Shown here piece after piece: positions 18,336 through 27,056 of a DNA stretch of 64,000 nt (within the stretch, counting starts at the first letter, position 1; every line of letters begins with the position of its first letter). The notes under the pieces are model-generated. The model was not told where the DNA came from. It saw only the letters and a program-made list of their open reading frames with translations, and did not search any database. This DNA comes from Cyanobacteria bacterium OH_CBrB_359 (GTDB lineage Bacteria; Cyanobacteriota; Vampirovibrionia; Gastranaerophilales; Gastranaerophilaceae), in contig JAEZET010000004.1 in assembly GCA_023433065.1 (NCBI GenBank), forward strand, positions 62,001 through 126,000, in the 5' to 3' direction. The position numbers and the translations under genes are program-made.

Positions 18336-19830
18336 ACAGCTTAAATTCCTCATCTTGGACGTCTCTGAGGACATTTATCCAGGAGCTGTAATAATCACAA
18401 AGCGCTTTTGTATAGCTAATCATAATATTCCTGTAAGACTGTTCTATAAAAATATAATCAGTAATACTTGCTTTTCCTATTAAATAACTTTGCCTCGCCA
18501 TTTGTAAAAATTGCTTTGACTCAGTTAATAAAATATCGTTGTAATAATTTAAATTTGCCTGAGCAGTTATAAAGGCATCGTAGCTGGCATGCAAATCCAT
18601 TAGCGCTTTATGCTTAACGTTTTCGTAGTTGATTTGTTTTTGGTTTAACAAAATCTTTGCATTTTTAATCTCCGGATTATGAAGATATAAAAGAGGAATT
18701 TCTGTTATGTTCAGAGCAGCAAAAACACCCATTGTGACTTGGTCTCTTGTAGACAATTCACTCGGTACAAAAAGATATCCTCCTCCTATATCTATATCAG
18801 GAATGCGCTTACGGGCGATATTTATGAGGTTTTTTTTTGCAACATCGATTTCTTGCTTTGCGTTTTTTATATCAATTCTCTTAGACATCGCAAGTTCTGC
18901 CACATGTTCAAAATCAGGCATTATTCCTGAGGGATTTGGGGTTAACATAAAGATAAAATCTTTTTCTTCGGGGAGGTAATCCTCAATTGAATCAAAATCA
19001 ATTGACGCCAGTAAAAAGTTAAATTTGTGTCTTTCCACAAGCACATTTGTTCTTGCGGAATTCTCCAGTAAAAGCAATTGATTAAGCGTCATTTTAGAGT
19101 GAATTACATCCATCCCGGGAGCTGCTCCCGCTTTATATTTTTTTTGAGAAATATTAACAAGGTCTTGAAGTAGAAGTCTTTGGTCGTTTAAGATTTTTAA
19201 GGTTGATTTTGCCGCAACTAAATTAACATAAGCTTGTCTTACATTAAGTCTTAGGCTTAACTCTGCAAGGGCAACGCTCCCCTTTGTCAATTCAAGTGAG
19301 GATTTAGCCAGATTTTTTCTGGCGGAGCGTTTTGCAATTTCTACAGGAACTATTAATCCAACGGAGTTTGGGTTGTCAGTGGCTGCTGTCCCGGTATTGA
19401 AAAATGATTGAATGTAAGGATTCTTTAATCTGTTTGCACTTTTTATGTCATTTTTTGCAACATTTATGTTTAGGCGAATATTTTTTATATCACGATTATT
19501 CTCAAGTGCATATTCAATTGCCATGGACAATGGTATTTTTTTATAATTGATTACATCAGCTGATGTTGAAAGTTTAAGCGGCGGATCGTTACCCAGTTGG
19601 GTTTTGGCATCATATTTGATTTTAGGACTAAAAGGCGACTTTTTATCATCTCTGATATATGAATGAGTGTATATAGGAGTTATATTTTCAATATTTTGCA
19701 GATTTTCAAACTCCAAAGGCGTTTGATTATCCAAAGCTTTTTCTTTCTGCGGTATCTGCGCTTTTGCCGCAAGTATAAAACTATTGAACATCAAAAATAA
19801 TATGCTAAATACAAGAAATTTGTTCCTCAT
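18328..19830 (-). CDS. TolC-family outer-membrane channel of the metal efflux operon
   Basis: A 500-residue outer-membrane factor. It has a signal peptide (MRNKFLVFSILFLMFNSF, cleavage near AKA), a ~75-residue variable region, then two repeated helical halves typical of the TolC trimer: the first begins PLSMAIEYALENNRDIKNI, the second around LAMSKRIDIKNAKQEI. It is the first gene of the three-gene efflux operon, overlapping the pump gene by 8 bases. Transcription starts in the 374-base upstream gap, which holds an inverted repeat. It is divergent enough from the second TolC-like protein (28600) to be specific to this pump. Confidence 0.9.
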   Translation of the reverse strand: MRNKFLVFSILFLMFNSFILAAKAQIPQKEKALDNQTPLEFENLQNIENITPIYTHSYIRDDKKSPFSPKIKYDAKTQLGNDPPLKLSTSADVINYKKIPLSMAIEYALENNRDIKNIRLNINVAKNDIKSANRLKNPYIQSFFNTGTAATDNPNSVGLIVPVEIAKRSARKNLAKSSLELTKGSVALAELSLRLNVRQAYVNLVAAKSTLKILNDQRLLLQDLVNISQKKYKAGAAPGMDVIHSKMTLNQLLLLENSARTNVLVERHKFNFLLASIDFDSIEDYLPEEKDFIFMLTPNPSGIMPDFEHVAELAMSKRIDIKNAKQEIDVAKKNLINIARKRIPDIDIGGGYLFVPSELSTRDQVTMGVFAALNITEIPLLYLHNPEIKNAKILLNQKQINYENVKHKALMDLHASYDAFITAQANLNYYNDILLTESKQFLQMARQSYLIGKASITDYIFIEQSYRNIMISYTKALCDYYSSWINVLRDVQDEEFKLYE

Positions 19831-19858
19831 TTATATTAAATTACCCAATGATTGTTTC

Positions 19859-19899
19859 TGTATTATTCAAAAAGCCGTCCTTGTTTCCTGAATAATACA
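19859..19899. repeat. 11-bp inverted repeat with 19-base spacer upstream of efflux operon
   Basis: TGTATTATTCA (19859-19869) and its exact reverse complement TGAATAATACA (19889-19899) lie 29-69 bases upstream of the efflux operon start codon. There is no T run after it, so it is not a terminator. It could be an operator for a metal-sensing regulator or a leader hairpin; no regulator gene is adjacent. Confidence 0.5.
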
Positions 19900-20135
19900 A
19901 AAACCGACTTTGAAGTTGTTATACTTATATTAAGAGCTTTAAAAGTCTACCCTGTTTGATTTCCCCTGAAATTTGCTGTAATCTAACCATTGACTGGTAT
20001 ATTTTGTACCCAAGTAAATTTTATTACTTTCGTGATTTAACTGTCCATTCTCGACCTTGGCTATCGAAATGACCTATGAATCTTTGTAATTTTATTTGTA
20101 ATCGATATTTAGGCTAACCGGGCTTAATATAAGAA

Positions 20136-20164
20136 TTGACTATTAATAACTAATAGATGATAAT
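20136..20164 (+). promoter_or_regulatory. Sigma70-type promoter
   Basis: TTGACT (20136-20141), a 17-base spacer and GATAAT (20159-20164), 40 bases upstream of the methyltransferase start codon. Confidence 0.7.
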
Positions 20165-20204
20165 GACTTCTGAGAGCTTTGTTCAGAAAGATTTTTAAGA
20201 TATT

Positions 20205-20939
20205 ATGAACCGTAAAGCAAATATATTTGCAAAAACGTTATTTTTTCATAATCAGATAGCTAAATACTTCTGTTATGGCTGCGAATTAGGTTTGATTTCT
20301 CCAATTAAAAAAGGAATAAAAAATAGTAAGTATTTTATTGAGTATGCAAGAAACAGGACTTTTGAACTTTGTGCAAATGAAATTTTAAATAATAATTTAA
20401 AAGGAGATGTAGCCGAAGCAGGAGTTGCTTTTGGGGATTTTGCCTCTATAATTAATGCGTATTTTCCCGATAAAAATTTGTATTTATATGATACCTTCAA
20501 AGAATTTAATCTTGCAGAAATGGAATACGAAATCTCAAATTCTTTTATAACAAAACAAAATATGAAAAGATTGTCCAAAATATTTAAACAGTCAGGCACA
20601 AGTGAAATTACAGACAAAATAAAGAAAAAAATGAAAGCACCCGATAAATGTGTTTTTAGAATAGGTTATTTCCCCGAAACTGCACAGGTAGATGGGGATA
20701 AGATTTTCTCATTTGTTTCAATAGATTTGGATTTATATAAACCGATTTATAATGCAATTATGTTTTTTTATCCGAGGTTAGAGCAGGGCGGATACATTTT
20801 TATTCATGATTATAATTCTCTTGATGGTCTTGACGGTGTAAAACGAGCTGTCACTGATGCGGAAAAAATACTGGGGCATTTTTCTAAAGTCCCTGTTCCT
20901 GATAATGGGGGAACTTTAGTTATTACTAAACCTCTTTAG
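20205..20939 (+). CDS. TylF/MycF-type O-methyltransferase
   Basis: A 244-residue S-adenosylmethionine-dependent methyltransferase. The family hallmarks are present: a YARNRTFELCANEIL helix, the SAM loop GDVAEAGVAFGDFASII (about residues 66-82), and the metal-binding C-terminal half with SIDLDLYKPIYNAI and GYIFIHDYNSLDG. Relatives methylate sugar hydroxyls on macrolides or act in surface polysaccharide synthesis; the substrate here is unknown. It has its own promoter and no obvious partner genes. The ATG has no strong Shine-Dalgarno. Confidence 0.87.
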   Translation: MNRKANIFAKTLFFHNQIAKYFCYGCELGLISPIKKGIKNSKYFIEYARNRTFELCANEILNNNLKGDVAEAGVAFGDFASIINAYFPDKNLYLYDTFKEFNLAEMEYEISNSFITKQNMKRLSKIFKQSGTSEITDKIKKKMKAPDKCVFRIGYFPETAQVDGDKIFSFVSIDLDLYKPIYNAIMFFYPRLEQGGYIFIHDYNSLDGLDGVKRAVTDAEKILGHFSKVPVPDNGGTLVITKPL

Positions 20940-20972
20940 TAAAATAATTTACAGAAGAGGAATTGATTTTTT
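20931..20972 (+). terminator. Possible rho-independent terminator
   Basis: CCTCTT/AAGAGG outer stem and GTAAA/TTTAC inner stem with a small internal loop, followed by AATTGATTTTTT. It overlaps the last codons of the methyltransferase gene. Confidence 0.4.
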
Positions 20973-21112
20973 ATAAGCTTTTATGCTCTGGTAAATGTTT
21001 GTGTCAAGCGGATTTTGCATAGAATGTAAATGTTTTTTAACATTTGAGACTTTTAGGTTATTTTCAAAATTTACCGTATTTATTATAAATGCGTGAAAGA
21101 AAGAAGCAAACT

Positions 21113-22378
21113 ATGAGTTTGAACACTGCTCTAATAAAATATATACCATTAGCATCCATAAAATCGGAACAAGTACAACCAAAAAAATTGAAAGCGGCTT
21201 GTCAAAATGAAGCAAAGTCTTTTGACCTTAATAATTCTCCTACATCTTTATATAACAGAGTAAATTTCAAGGGGCTTGAAATTAAAGGCAAAGAAACAAA
21301 AGCTGTAGTATTTACTGATAATTTGGACTATAAAGCATACAGGCAGATACAGGAACTATGTAACCACCCTGCATTTAGAGATGCTAACATAAGGATAATG
21401 CCCGATGTTCATACCGGGAAAGCCAGTATAACAGGATTAAGTGCTACCGTAGATGAGGCTAACGGTGTTATACCAAATATCATAGGCGGGGATATGGGGT
21501 GCGGAATGCTTTGTATTAAGCTTGATATTAAGGATGATTCTATTGATTTTGAAGCCTTAGATGAAGTTGTAAAAGAATGTACCAGTGACAAGCACATCAG
21601 AACTCCAAGGCAAGTTAATGTTCCTGATTCTTTTATCAAAGCCTCAGAGACTCTTTGTAAGAAAGTTTTAAAAGAAAGCACAGATTCTTGCATAGGAAGA
21701 CTTGGAACTCTTGGCGGAGGAAACCATTTCGTAGAAATTGATAAAGATGATGCAGGAGATTACTACTTATTGATACATTCAGGTTCAAGAAACTTTGGCC
21801 AAAAAATCGCAAGGCATTATCAGGAAATAGCAAATCAGCAAAACCCATATAAAATAAAAGATATGTCCTATCTCACAGGCAGTGAGCTTAAAGAATATCT
21901 CGCCGCCATGAAAATTGCAAGGGACTATTCCCGTATAAACAGAAGAATAATTGCGGATGATATTATGCAGAAAATGGGATGGAAGGAAGTTTCAAGCTTT
22001 GAAAGCGTACATAACTACATTTCTGATGACAAAATTATGAGAAAAGGTGCAATATCAGCTGCAGAAGGAGAAAAAGTTATTATTCCTTTAAATATGAAAG
22101 ATGGCGCCTTAATCGCAACGGGGAAAGGTAATTCTGAATGGAATAAAACATCACCTCATGGTGCAGGACGTAAATTCTCAAGAAGTGAAGCAGGGCGTAT
22201 TCTTGATATGAATGAATATGCAGAAAGTATGGAAGGAATTTATTCAAGCTGTGTAACTCCATCTAAAATACAGGAATCTCCGCAAGCATATAAAGATCCT
22301 TCAGAGATAATCAATAACATAAGTGACACAGTAGAAATCCAAGGTACAATAAAACCTATATATAACTATAAAGTATGA
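21113..22378 (+). CDS. rtcB: RtcB-type RNA ligase with N-terminal extension
   Basis: Joins RNA 2',3'-cyclic phosphate or 3'-phosphate ends to 5'-OH ends using GTP and Mn. Active-site segments are all visible: MPDVHTGKASITG, IGGDMGCGM (metal Asp and Cys), GTLGGGNHFVEI, HSGSRNFGQKIA and the C-terminal PHGAGRKFSRSEA loop. The length of the core fits the short RtcB2-like class. The first ~60 residues are outside the fold, Lys/Ser/Asn rich, and end in SPTSLYNRVNFKG, nearly the same as the tag on the ADP-ribosylglycohydrolase at 433. I chose the ATG at 21113, which has AAGAAG upstream; an ATG at 21089 in frame has none. A small unknown gene follows 56 bases downstream on the same strand. Confidence 0.9.
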   Translation: MSLNTALIKYIPLASIKSEQVQPKKLKAACQNEAKSFDLNNSPTSLYNRVNFKGLEIKGKETKAVVFTDNLDYKAYRQIQELCNHPAFRDANIRIMPDVHTGKASITGLSATVDEANGVIPNIIGGDMGCGMLCIKLDIKDDSIDFEALDEVVKECTSDKHIRTPRQVNVPDSFIKASETLCKKVLKESTDSCIGRLGTLGGGNHFVEIDKDDAGDYYLLIHSGSRNFGQKIARHYQEIANQQNPYKIKDMSYLTGSELKEYLAAMKIARDYSRINRRIIADDIMQKMGWKEVSSFESVHNYISDDKIMRKGAISAAEGEKVIIPLNMKDGALIATGKGNSEWNKTSPHGAGRKFSRSEAGRILDMNEYAESMEGIYSSCVTPSKIQESPQAYKDPSEIINNISDTVEIQGTIKPIYNYKV

Positions 22379-22434
22379 TGAAATAGTTATATTATTGAAA
22401 AGGTAATTTTAAAAGAATATAATGGAGCAATATA

Positions 22435-22929
22435 ATGATAAGTTTTTTATCCAATATTTCAAATAAATATAAGAATAATACAACCACTACCAATAAATAC
22501 AATCATGCAATAAAATTAAGGAGCCTTATGTCAGAAGGAGATAAAGTAAGTTTTTCAGGAAATATCGGCTCTATTATCCAAAGATATCAGGAGAAGACAA
22601 AAAACCTTCCGCTTATTATGGATGGTATTTGTGAAAGAATCGGTTTGTATGCATCAGATAATATGCAACCGGAGCATTTTGTCGGTCTTCATAATTCAGG
22701 TACTCTTAATCTGGCTAAAAGGATGAGCCTTGGTAAAGAAGGAGCAAGATATTCAAAAACATATAAAAATGAGCTTTCTCTTATCAGTGAGGTGAATTCT
22801 GCCGTAAAAGAATATACGGAGAAAAAAGGTGATGAAGCCGCTCGTAAATTATTGAATGAAAAAGTTCAAACAGCAGTGCTAAACTATATTAATGCTCCTG
22901 CAGCAGAAGGCAAAAAATTCATTGTCTGA
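22435..22929 (+). CDS. Unknown 164-residue protein with N-terminal KVSFSG motif
   Basis: The start is well supported by GGAG 7 bases before the ATG. The first ~45 residues are low complexity (Asn/Thr/Lys, including NNTTTTNK) and end in GDKVSFSGNIG, resembling the extensions on RtcB and Prs. The rest is helical, with no Cys pair, membrane segment or catalytic motif that I recognise. It follows rtcB by 56 bases and may be co-transcribed. It converges on the 943-residue protease gene with a 17-base gap; an immunity or accessory role to that protein is possible but only a guess. Confidence 0.65.
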   Translation: MISFLSNISNKYKNNTTTTNKYNHAIKLRSLMSEGDKVSFSGNIGSIIQRYQEKTKNLPLIMDGICERIGLYASDNMQPEHFVGLHNSGTLNLAKRMSLGKEGARYSKTYKNELSLISEVNSAVKEYTEKKGDEAARKLLNEKVQTAVLNYINAPAAEGKKFIV

Positions 22930-22946
22930 AAATAATAAGATTTGTT

Positions 22947-25778
22947 CTAGCAGATTGAATCTATTATTATACTGCCGTTCTTGTTGTGTCTGGTCATGAA
23001 TCTTAATTCTTCACCTTCAAATTTAAATCCTTCAAGGTTAAAATCGTTTTTTGAGCATCTTGAGATTGAATCGAATATTTTATTCTTTGCCAAATAGTCC
23101 ATAAACGATGTAAAAGAATAAATCTTAACTTCTCCGTTAGCTTCCAGTCTGGCTATACTCAATAAATCTCTGTCAAGAAAGCGCATTAAGGCATGGTCGC
23201 TGATTTGAACTTTATTTTTAGAATAGCGACTTACTATTTCTCTCATTTTTTTAACTTTTCCTGCCAGCATATTTATTTTTCCTAGCTCAAGCTGTTTTGT
23301 CAGTTCTTTTTTGAATATAGGGAAATCTAATGATCTTTCAAAGAAAACGGTAAGGGCATGGATTTCTTCTGAGCTTAAACTTTCAATATTCTTCCTTGCT
23401 TTATCAATAAGTGTTTTAAATGAAATATTAATATCACCTTCCGGATATTTGACTTTTACGGTAGGTCTAAGTTTGCTCAGAAACATTTTTGCTTCTTGTG
23501 TTCCTGCTGCCTCAAGTGCCGAATAACTATCCAGAAGTTCTGATGTAACTAAATTACTTTTAACTAAATCCCTTACAAATTCAAATTTCATATTTCCGGG
23601 GAGAGTATATGCCGGTGTACTAGTGATTTCTTTGTCGGGGCAAGCTATGTATTTTTCTTTACCGTTTATTTTGCCTAAATATAACAGGTTATCGGCTTCA
23701 AAAGTACTGTAGGCGAGTTGGGTTTCTATTGAGTTATGAAGGTGAAAAGCCTCGTCAGGGCTTAGGCATTCCAGGTATTCGGAAAAAGATGATAAATGCT
23801 GTATTTTAGCCGGATTAAAGTTGTTGTTTACCATGTCACTTAATTCTCTTCTAATATAAATGCAATCTTCAAGTGCAAGATCCATTCCGTTAAAATAGTA
23901 GCTATTTTTGATAGGGTTAATTAGTTCCATTCCTTTGAATGCGGTTTCTATACCATGGGTTTTAGCCGCAGCAAAGAAATCGTCTTCAGAAACACTATAT
24001 CGGCCCAAATATGATTTGAATTTTTCAACTGTAATATCAAGCTGATCTAAAGTATTTATAAATTCACCTTTTTCGATGCCATATTTTCTATAATCTATAG
24101 TGTCGGCTATGTTTCTGCCTTTAAACGTTTCTTCGTCAATATTTCTTGTGATGTTGGGCAAATTATTTGTTTTGGAAATGCTTCCTCCATCTATACTTAA
24201 TCCAAGTGATTTTGCTTCATCATAAGTTAATGTTATTTTCTTGCTTGTATCAAAAGGGCTTGTTAGAGAAATGGTTTTGCTGTCAGTATCAATATTCTTG
24301 ATTGTAAAATAATGCTTTGAAGTTCCTGATGTGCTTATAGCACCTTCCGAGTCTATATTTGCACCGAGAGAAAGAATTAGGTTATCCTGCTGTTTTGCAA
24401 TATTATCCAAAAGTTCATCGGATAAGCTGTCTTTAGGGATATGAACCGGATTTAAACCAAAGTTTTTAGCTACTGTCTCAGCAAAATCACCGTCTAGGCT
24501 CCCTGAAATTTGTTTGTATGCCTGCTCAAAAACCTTTATACCGGTTTTGTCTGAGAGCATTTCATCTGTGATTGAAGATTTTGCTATTTTAACGATTTTA
24601 TTTCCGATTTTTACATTGTAATTGCCGCCTAAATCTTTTGTTATTGATTTTTTAATTAATTTTGCGGCAGAAGGGCGGTTCATCATTCCGTCAATAACTG
24701 ATAGGAGAGCGCAGTCGCCTGCTTGCCCTTGTTTAAATGTTGTATTTAGCCCGTCAGGGAGAAGTTTTCTCATGGTGATTTCGTTATTTAACGACCTGCC
24801 TGCTTTACCTGCTGCCCTAAATCCGCCACCTATTACAGGTGACATTATTGCTCCTCCGATTGCACCTTGGATGCCTGCTTCTATAACATTTTCTCCGTTC
24901 AATGCGGCTCTTACCATGTTATCAGATGCGCCGCCTAAAGCTCCGTCAATGGCCATTCCTGCACCCAGTGCCAATGTTCTTTTTGCGATTGTTCCACCTG
25001 CGACATCTATACCTTGGGTTGTTATAACGGATTTTATACCCTGAGCCACTGTTTGTTTAACGCCTTGTTCTACTGTTGTCTCGACTCCTTCTTTAATAAC
25101 TGTGAGCCCCAGTTTTGTGCCTACAGTTTTCGTGAGGGATGCTCCTATTCCGTTAGTTACAGGCGACAAAAGACCGTTAACCGCACCTGTCAAAGTGTCA
25201 TACAAAAGTTCTTTGGAGCCGTATTTTTTACCTGTTGTAATCGCATCAGTTGCTTTTATTGCAATTTTGGTTCCTGCGCCAACAGCAGTTGCAAGGCTTA
25301 AACCTACAGCAAGAGAAGCTCCTCCAGTCGGTACTGCAAAAGCAAATGCTCCTACAGCAAGTATTCCCGAGGCTATATCTGCAGCTACATCAACGCACAT
25401 AGTCTGGCCGGCCTTATATCCTTCAAGCGCTTTTATTGCTTCTTCTTCGGTTATTTTGCCTTTTTCAAATTTTTCGATAGCATTTTTAGCTTTATTGGAG
25501 CCTGCACCTATTTTTGTTATATTTTTAAATCCGTTCCAAAGCTTTCCAATGAATCCCTGCTGCTTTTTTATGCTGTTAAGTTCTTCTTTTAAAGAAGCGG
25601 CTTTATCTGAATTTTCATAATTTGCAAAACTAAAACTATCAGATTGATTTTGTTTTAATTTAGATGAAAAAGAGGGAGCAGAAGCATTATTAGTGCTTAT
25701 ACCGTAGTTTCGGTATAAGCTTTCAGTTTGATTTGGCCTATATCTGTAGATCTCAGGATCTGAATTTCCAATACTCAT
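22947..25778 (-). CDS. Calpain-like protease with shared Gly/Ala-rich N-domain
   Basis: A 943-residue modular protein. Residues 1-55 are a Ser/Asn-rich leader (NASAPSFSSKLK). Residues ~55-330 are the Gly/Ala-rich hydrophobic domain shared with the 1862-residue protein at 8253. Residues ~340-515 look like a C2 calpain-type cysteine protease: oxyanion Gln350 and nucleophile Cys356 in QGQAGDCALLS, and His489 in SKHYFTI. The third residue is expected in 'NPW'; here the equivalent is SPF (Ser507). Residues ~520-850 are helical and unrecognised. The last ~85 residues (SDHALMRFLDRD and RFMTRHNKNGSIII) recall small BECR/DUF4258-type toxin folds, which is only a resemblance. The modular design suggests an exported effector. 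No Shine-Dalgarno is obvious at the ATG. Confidence 0.78.
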   Translation of the reverse strand: MSIGNSDPEIYRYRPNQTESLYRNYGISTNNASAPSFSSKLKQNQSDSFSFANYENSDKAASLKEELNSIKKQQGFIGKLWNGFKNITKIGAGSNKAKNAIEKFEKGKITEEEAIKALEGYKAGQTMCVDVAADIASGILAVGAFAFAVPTGGASLAVGLSLATAVGAGTKIAIKATDAITTGKKYGSKELLYDTLTGAVNGLLSPVTNGIGASLTKTVGTKLGLTVIKEGVETTVEQGVKQTVAQGIKSVITTQGIDVAGGTIAKRTLALGAGMAIDGALGGASDNMVRAALNGENVIEAGIQGAIGGAIMSPVIGGGFRAAGKAGRSLNNEITMRKLLPDGLNTTFKQGQAGDCALLSVIDGMMNRPSAAKLIKKSITKDLGGNYNVKIGNKIVKIAKSSITDEMLSDKTGIKVFEQAYKQISGSLDGDFAETVAKNFGLNPVHIPKDSLSDELLDNIAKQQDNLILSLGANIDSEGAISTSGTSKHYFTIKNIDTDSKTISLTSPFDTSKKITLTYDEAKSLGLSIDGGSISKTNNLPNITRNIDEETFKGRNIADTIDYRKYGIEKGEFINTLDQLDITVEKFKSYLGRYSVSEDDFFAAAKTHGIETAFKGMELINPIKNSYYFNGMDLALEDCIYIRRELSDMVNNNFNPAKIQHLSSFSEYLECLSPDEAFHLHNSIETQLAYSTFEADNLLYLGKINGKEKYIACPDKEITSTPAYTLPGNMKFEFVRDLVKSNLVTSELLDSYSALEAAGTQEAKMFLSKLRPTVKVKYPEGDINISFKTLIDKARKNIESLSSEEIHALTVFFERSLDFPIFKKELTKQLELGKINMLAGKVKKMREIVSRYSKNKVQISDHALMRFLDRDLLSIARLEANGEVKIYSFTSFMDYLAKNKIFDSISRCSKNDFNLEGFKFEGEELRFMTRHNKNGSIIIDSIC

Positions 25779-25881
25779 TTAACTAATTTTCTTGCCCTAT
25801 ACTTTAATAAAGTCATTTTGGATAAAAATATTAACCATTTTAGAGCATGTATAAATAAATATTAATTTTTACGACTTAGTT

Positions 25882-26424
25882 CTACATATATCCTAAAATA
25901 CCAAGCAAGGATGCAAAAAATATCAGAAATATTGGATTAACTTTGTATTTTATAAGTAATATTGCAGAAATAATAAAAACGGCAAATGAAAACCATCCTG
26001 TAATTACATTTTTTCCTATGTTAAATGAGGTATTTATTAAAAGTCCTACTATAGCAGGAATAGTTGTGTTTAGCACTTTTCTTGCAGTAACAGAGTTTTT
26101 TATTTTTTCATATTTTGTAGATATAAAAAACATTAAAACACTGCCGGGAAGGAACATTGCAAAAGTTCCTACGATAGCACCAGCCACTCCGGCAATGCTG
26201 AATCCCGCAAAAGTTGCAAGCATCGCGATGGGACCCGGAGTTAATTGGCTTATTGCGGTCCCGTCAATAAATTCCTGATCAGTTATCAAATGCAGGTTTG
26301 TAACCAGTTCTCTATGGATAACCGGTATTACTATGTAGCCGCCTCCGAAAAAAATGAAGCCGATTTTTAAAAATATAAAAAATACTAATGCCAAAGGCGG
26401 TATTAAAAGTAGGCTAAACTTCAT
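25882..26424 (-). CDS. ChrA chromate transporter, C-terminal-half type
   Basis: A 180-residue membrane protein of the CHR superfamily, in which half-length proteins work in pairs. The signature FGGGYIVIPVIHREL and, downstream, AISQLTPGPIAMLATFAGF are intact, including the PGP motif. Five to six hydrophobic segments follow. The ATG at 26424 has AAGGG upstream and overlaps the end of the other half by 11 bases. Family members export chromate or related oxyanions; many in gut bacteria have no proven substrate. Confidence 0.88.
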   Translation of the reverse strand: MKFSLLLIPPLALVFFIFLKIGFIFFGGGYIVIPVIHRELVTNLHLITDQEFIDGTAISQLTPGPIAMLATFAGFSIAGVAGAIVGTFAMFLPGSVLMFFISTKYEKIKNSVTARKVLNTTIPAIVGLLINTSFNIGKNVITGWFSFAVFIISAILLIKYKVNPIFLIFFASLLGILGYM

Positions 26425-26992
26425 TTTTCCCTTCTTTATTAAATAATTTCTCTTTTAAAACTCCATAAAGCAATGCAAGAATTAAAATATTGAAAACTTG
26501 CATTTTGAAAACTAGTGCAAAAAGAATTGTCAGAGACAAAATAACAACAGATTCTATTGATTTAAAGCTGCCTTTTCCTATTCTGAAGCCTGCCGCAAGA
26601 ATCAAAGCTATAACAACAGGTCCTACTCCTTTTAAGGCTGATTGAAGTGAGGGAAGTGAATGGTACTTATAGTAAAGGGCTGATAGCAGAATAACAAGAA
26701 TGCTTGATGGAAGAAGGAAGCAAATGACTGAAACGATGCCGCCTTTGTAGCCTCTTAGTCTGTATCCCACAAAAATAGCAGCATTAACTGAAAAAGGACC
26801 TAAAAATTGTCCGAGAGCAATTCCATGCGCAAATTCTTCATTTGAAAGCCATTTTTTTCTGTTTACGCAATAATCCTGCATAAGAGCAATTATTGCCATT
26901 CCTTCGCCAAAGCCGATTGTTCCTATTGTCAAAAACAATTTTGCTATTTCAAATAAAGAAACATTTTTCTTCATACAACAAAATGGTATCAC
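26414..26992 (-). CDS. ChrA chromate transporter, N-terminal-half type
   Basis: The first of two overlapping half-genes. It has the CHR signature FGEGMAIIALMQDYCVNRKKWL and the second segment IALGQFLGPFSVNAAIFVGYRLRG, where the usual PGP is LGP. It should form a heterodimer with the partner gene. The start is uncertain: a GTG at 26992 has GGAGG only 3 bases before it, while the ATG at 26974 is 21 bases from the same site. The overlap indicates translational coupling to the second half. Confidence 0.87.
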   Translation of the reverse strand: MIPFCCMKKNVSLFEIAKLFLTIGTIGFGEGMAIIALMQDYCVNRKKWLSNEEFAHGIALGQFLGPFSVNAAIFVGYRLRGYKGGIVSVICFLLPSSILVILLSALYYKYHSLPSLQSALKGVGPVVIALILAAGFRIGKGSFKSIESVVILSLTILFALVFKMQVFNILILALLYGVLKEKLFNKEGKNEV

Positions 26993-27056
26993 AAACCTCC
27001 CGGCAAGTAAAAACAGATAGAGATTTAACTAAGGTTGCATTTAGTCCTGGCTTTTT

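Larger units (their letters stand above)
19831..20204. other. Divergent intergenic region
   Basis: 374 bases between the efflux operon (leftward) and the methyltransferase gene (rightward). It holds a spaced inverted repeat near the efflux operon and a good promoter for the methyltransferase. No open frame of note was seen. On the minus strand TAGACT and TATAAG-like elements exist near 19930-19950 but are not well spaced. Confidence 0.5.

Noticed and set aside
24622..25620. Overlapping open frames opposite the 943-residue protease gene
   Set aside because: Same reason: antisense of the shared domain, and they mirror the frames seen opposite the paralogue.
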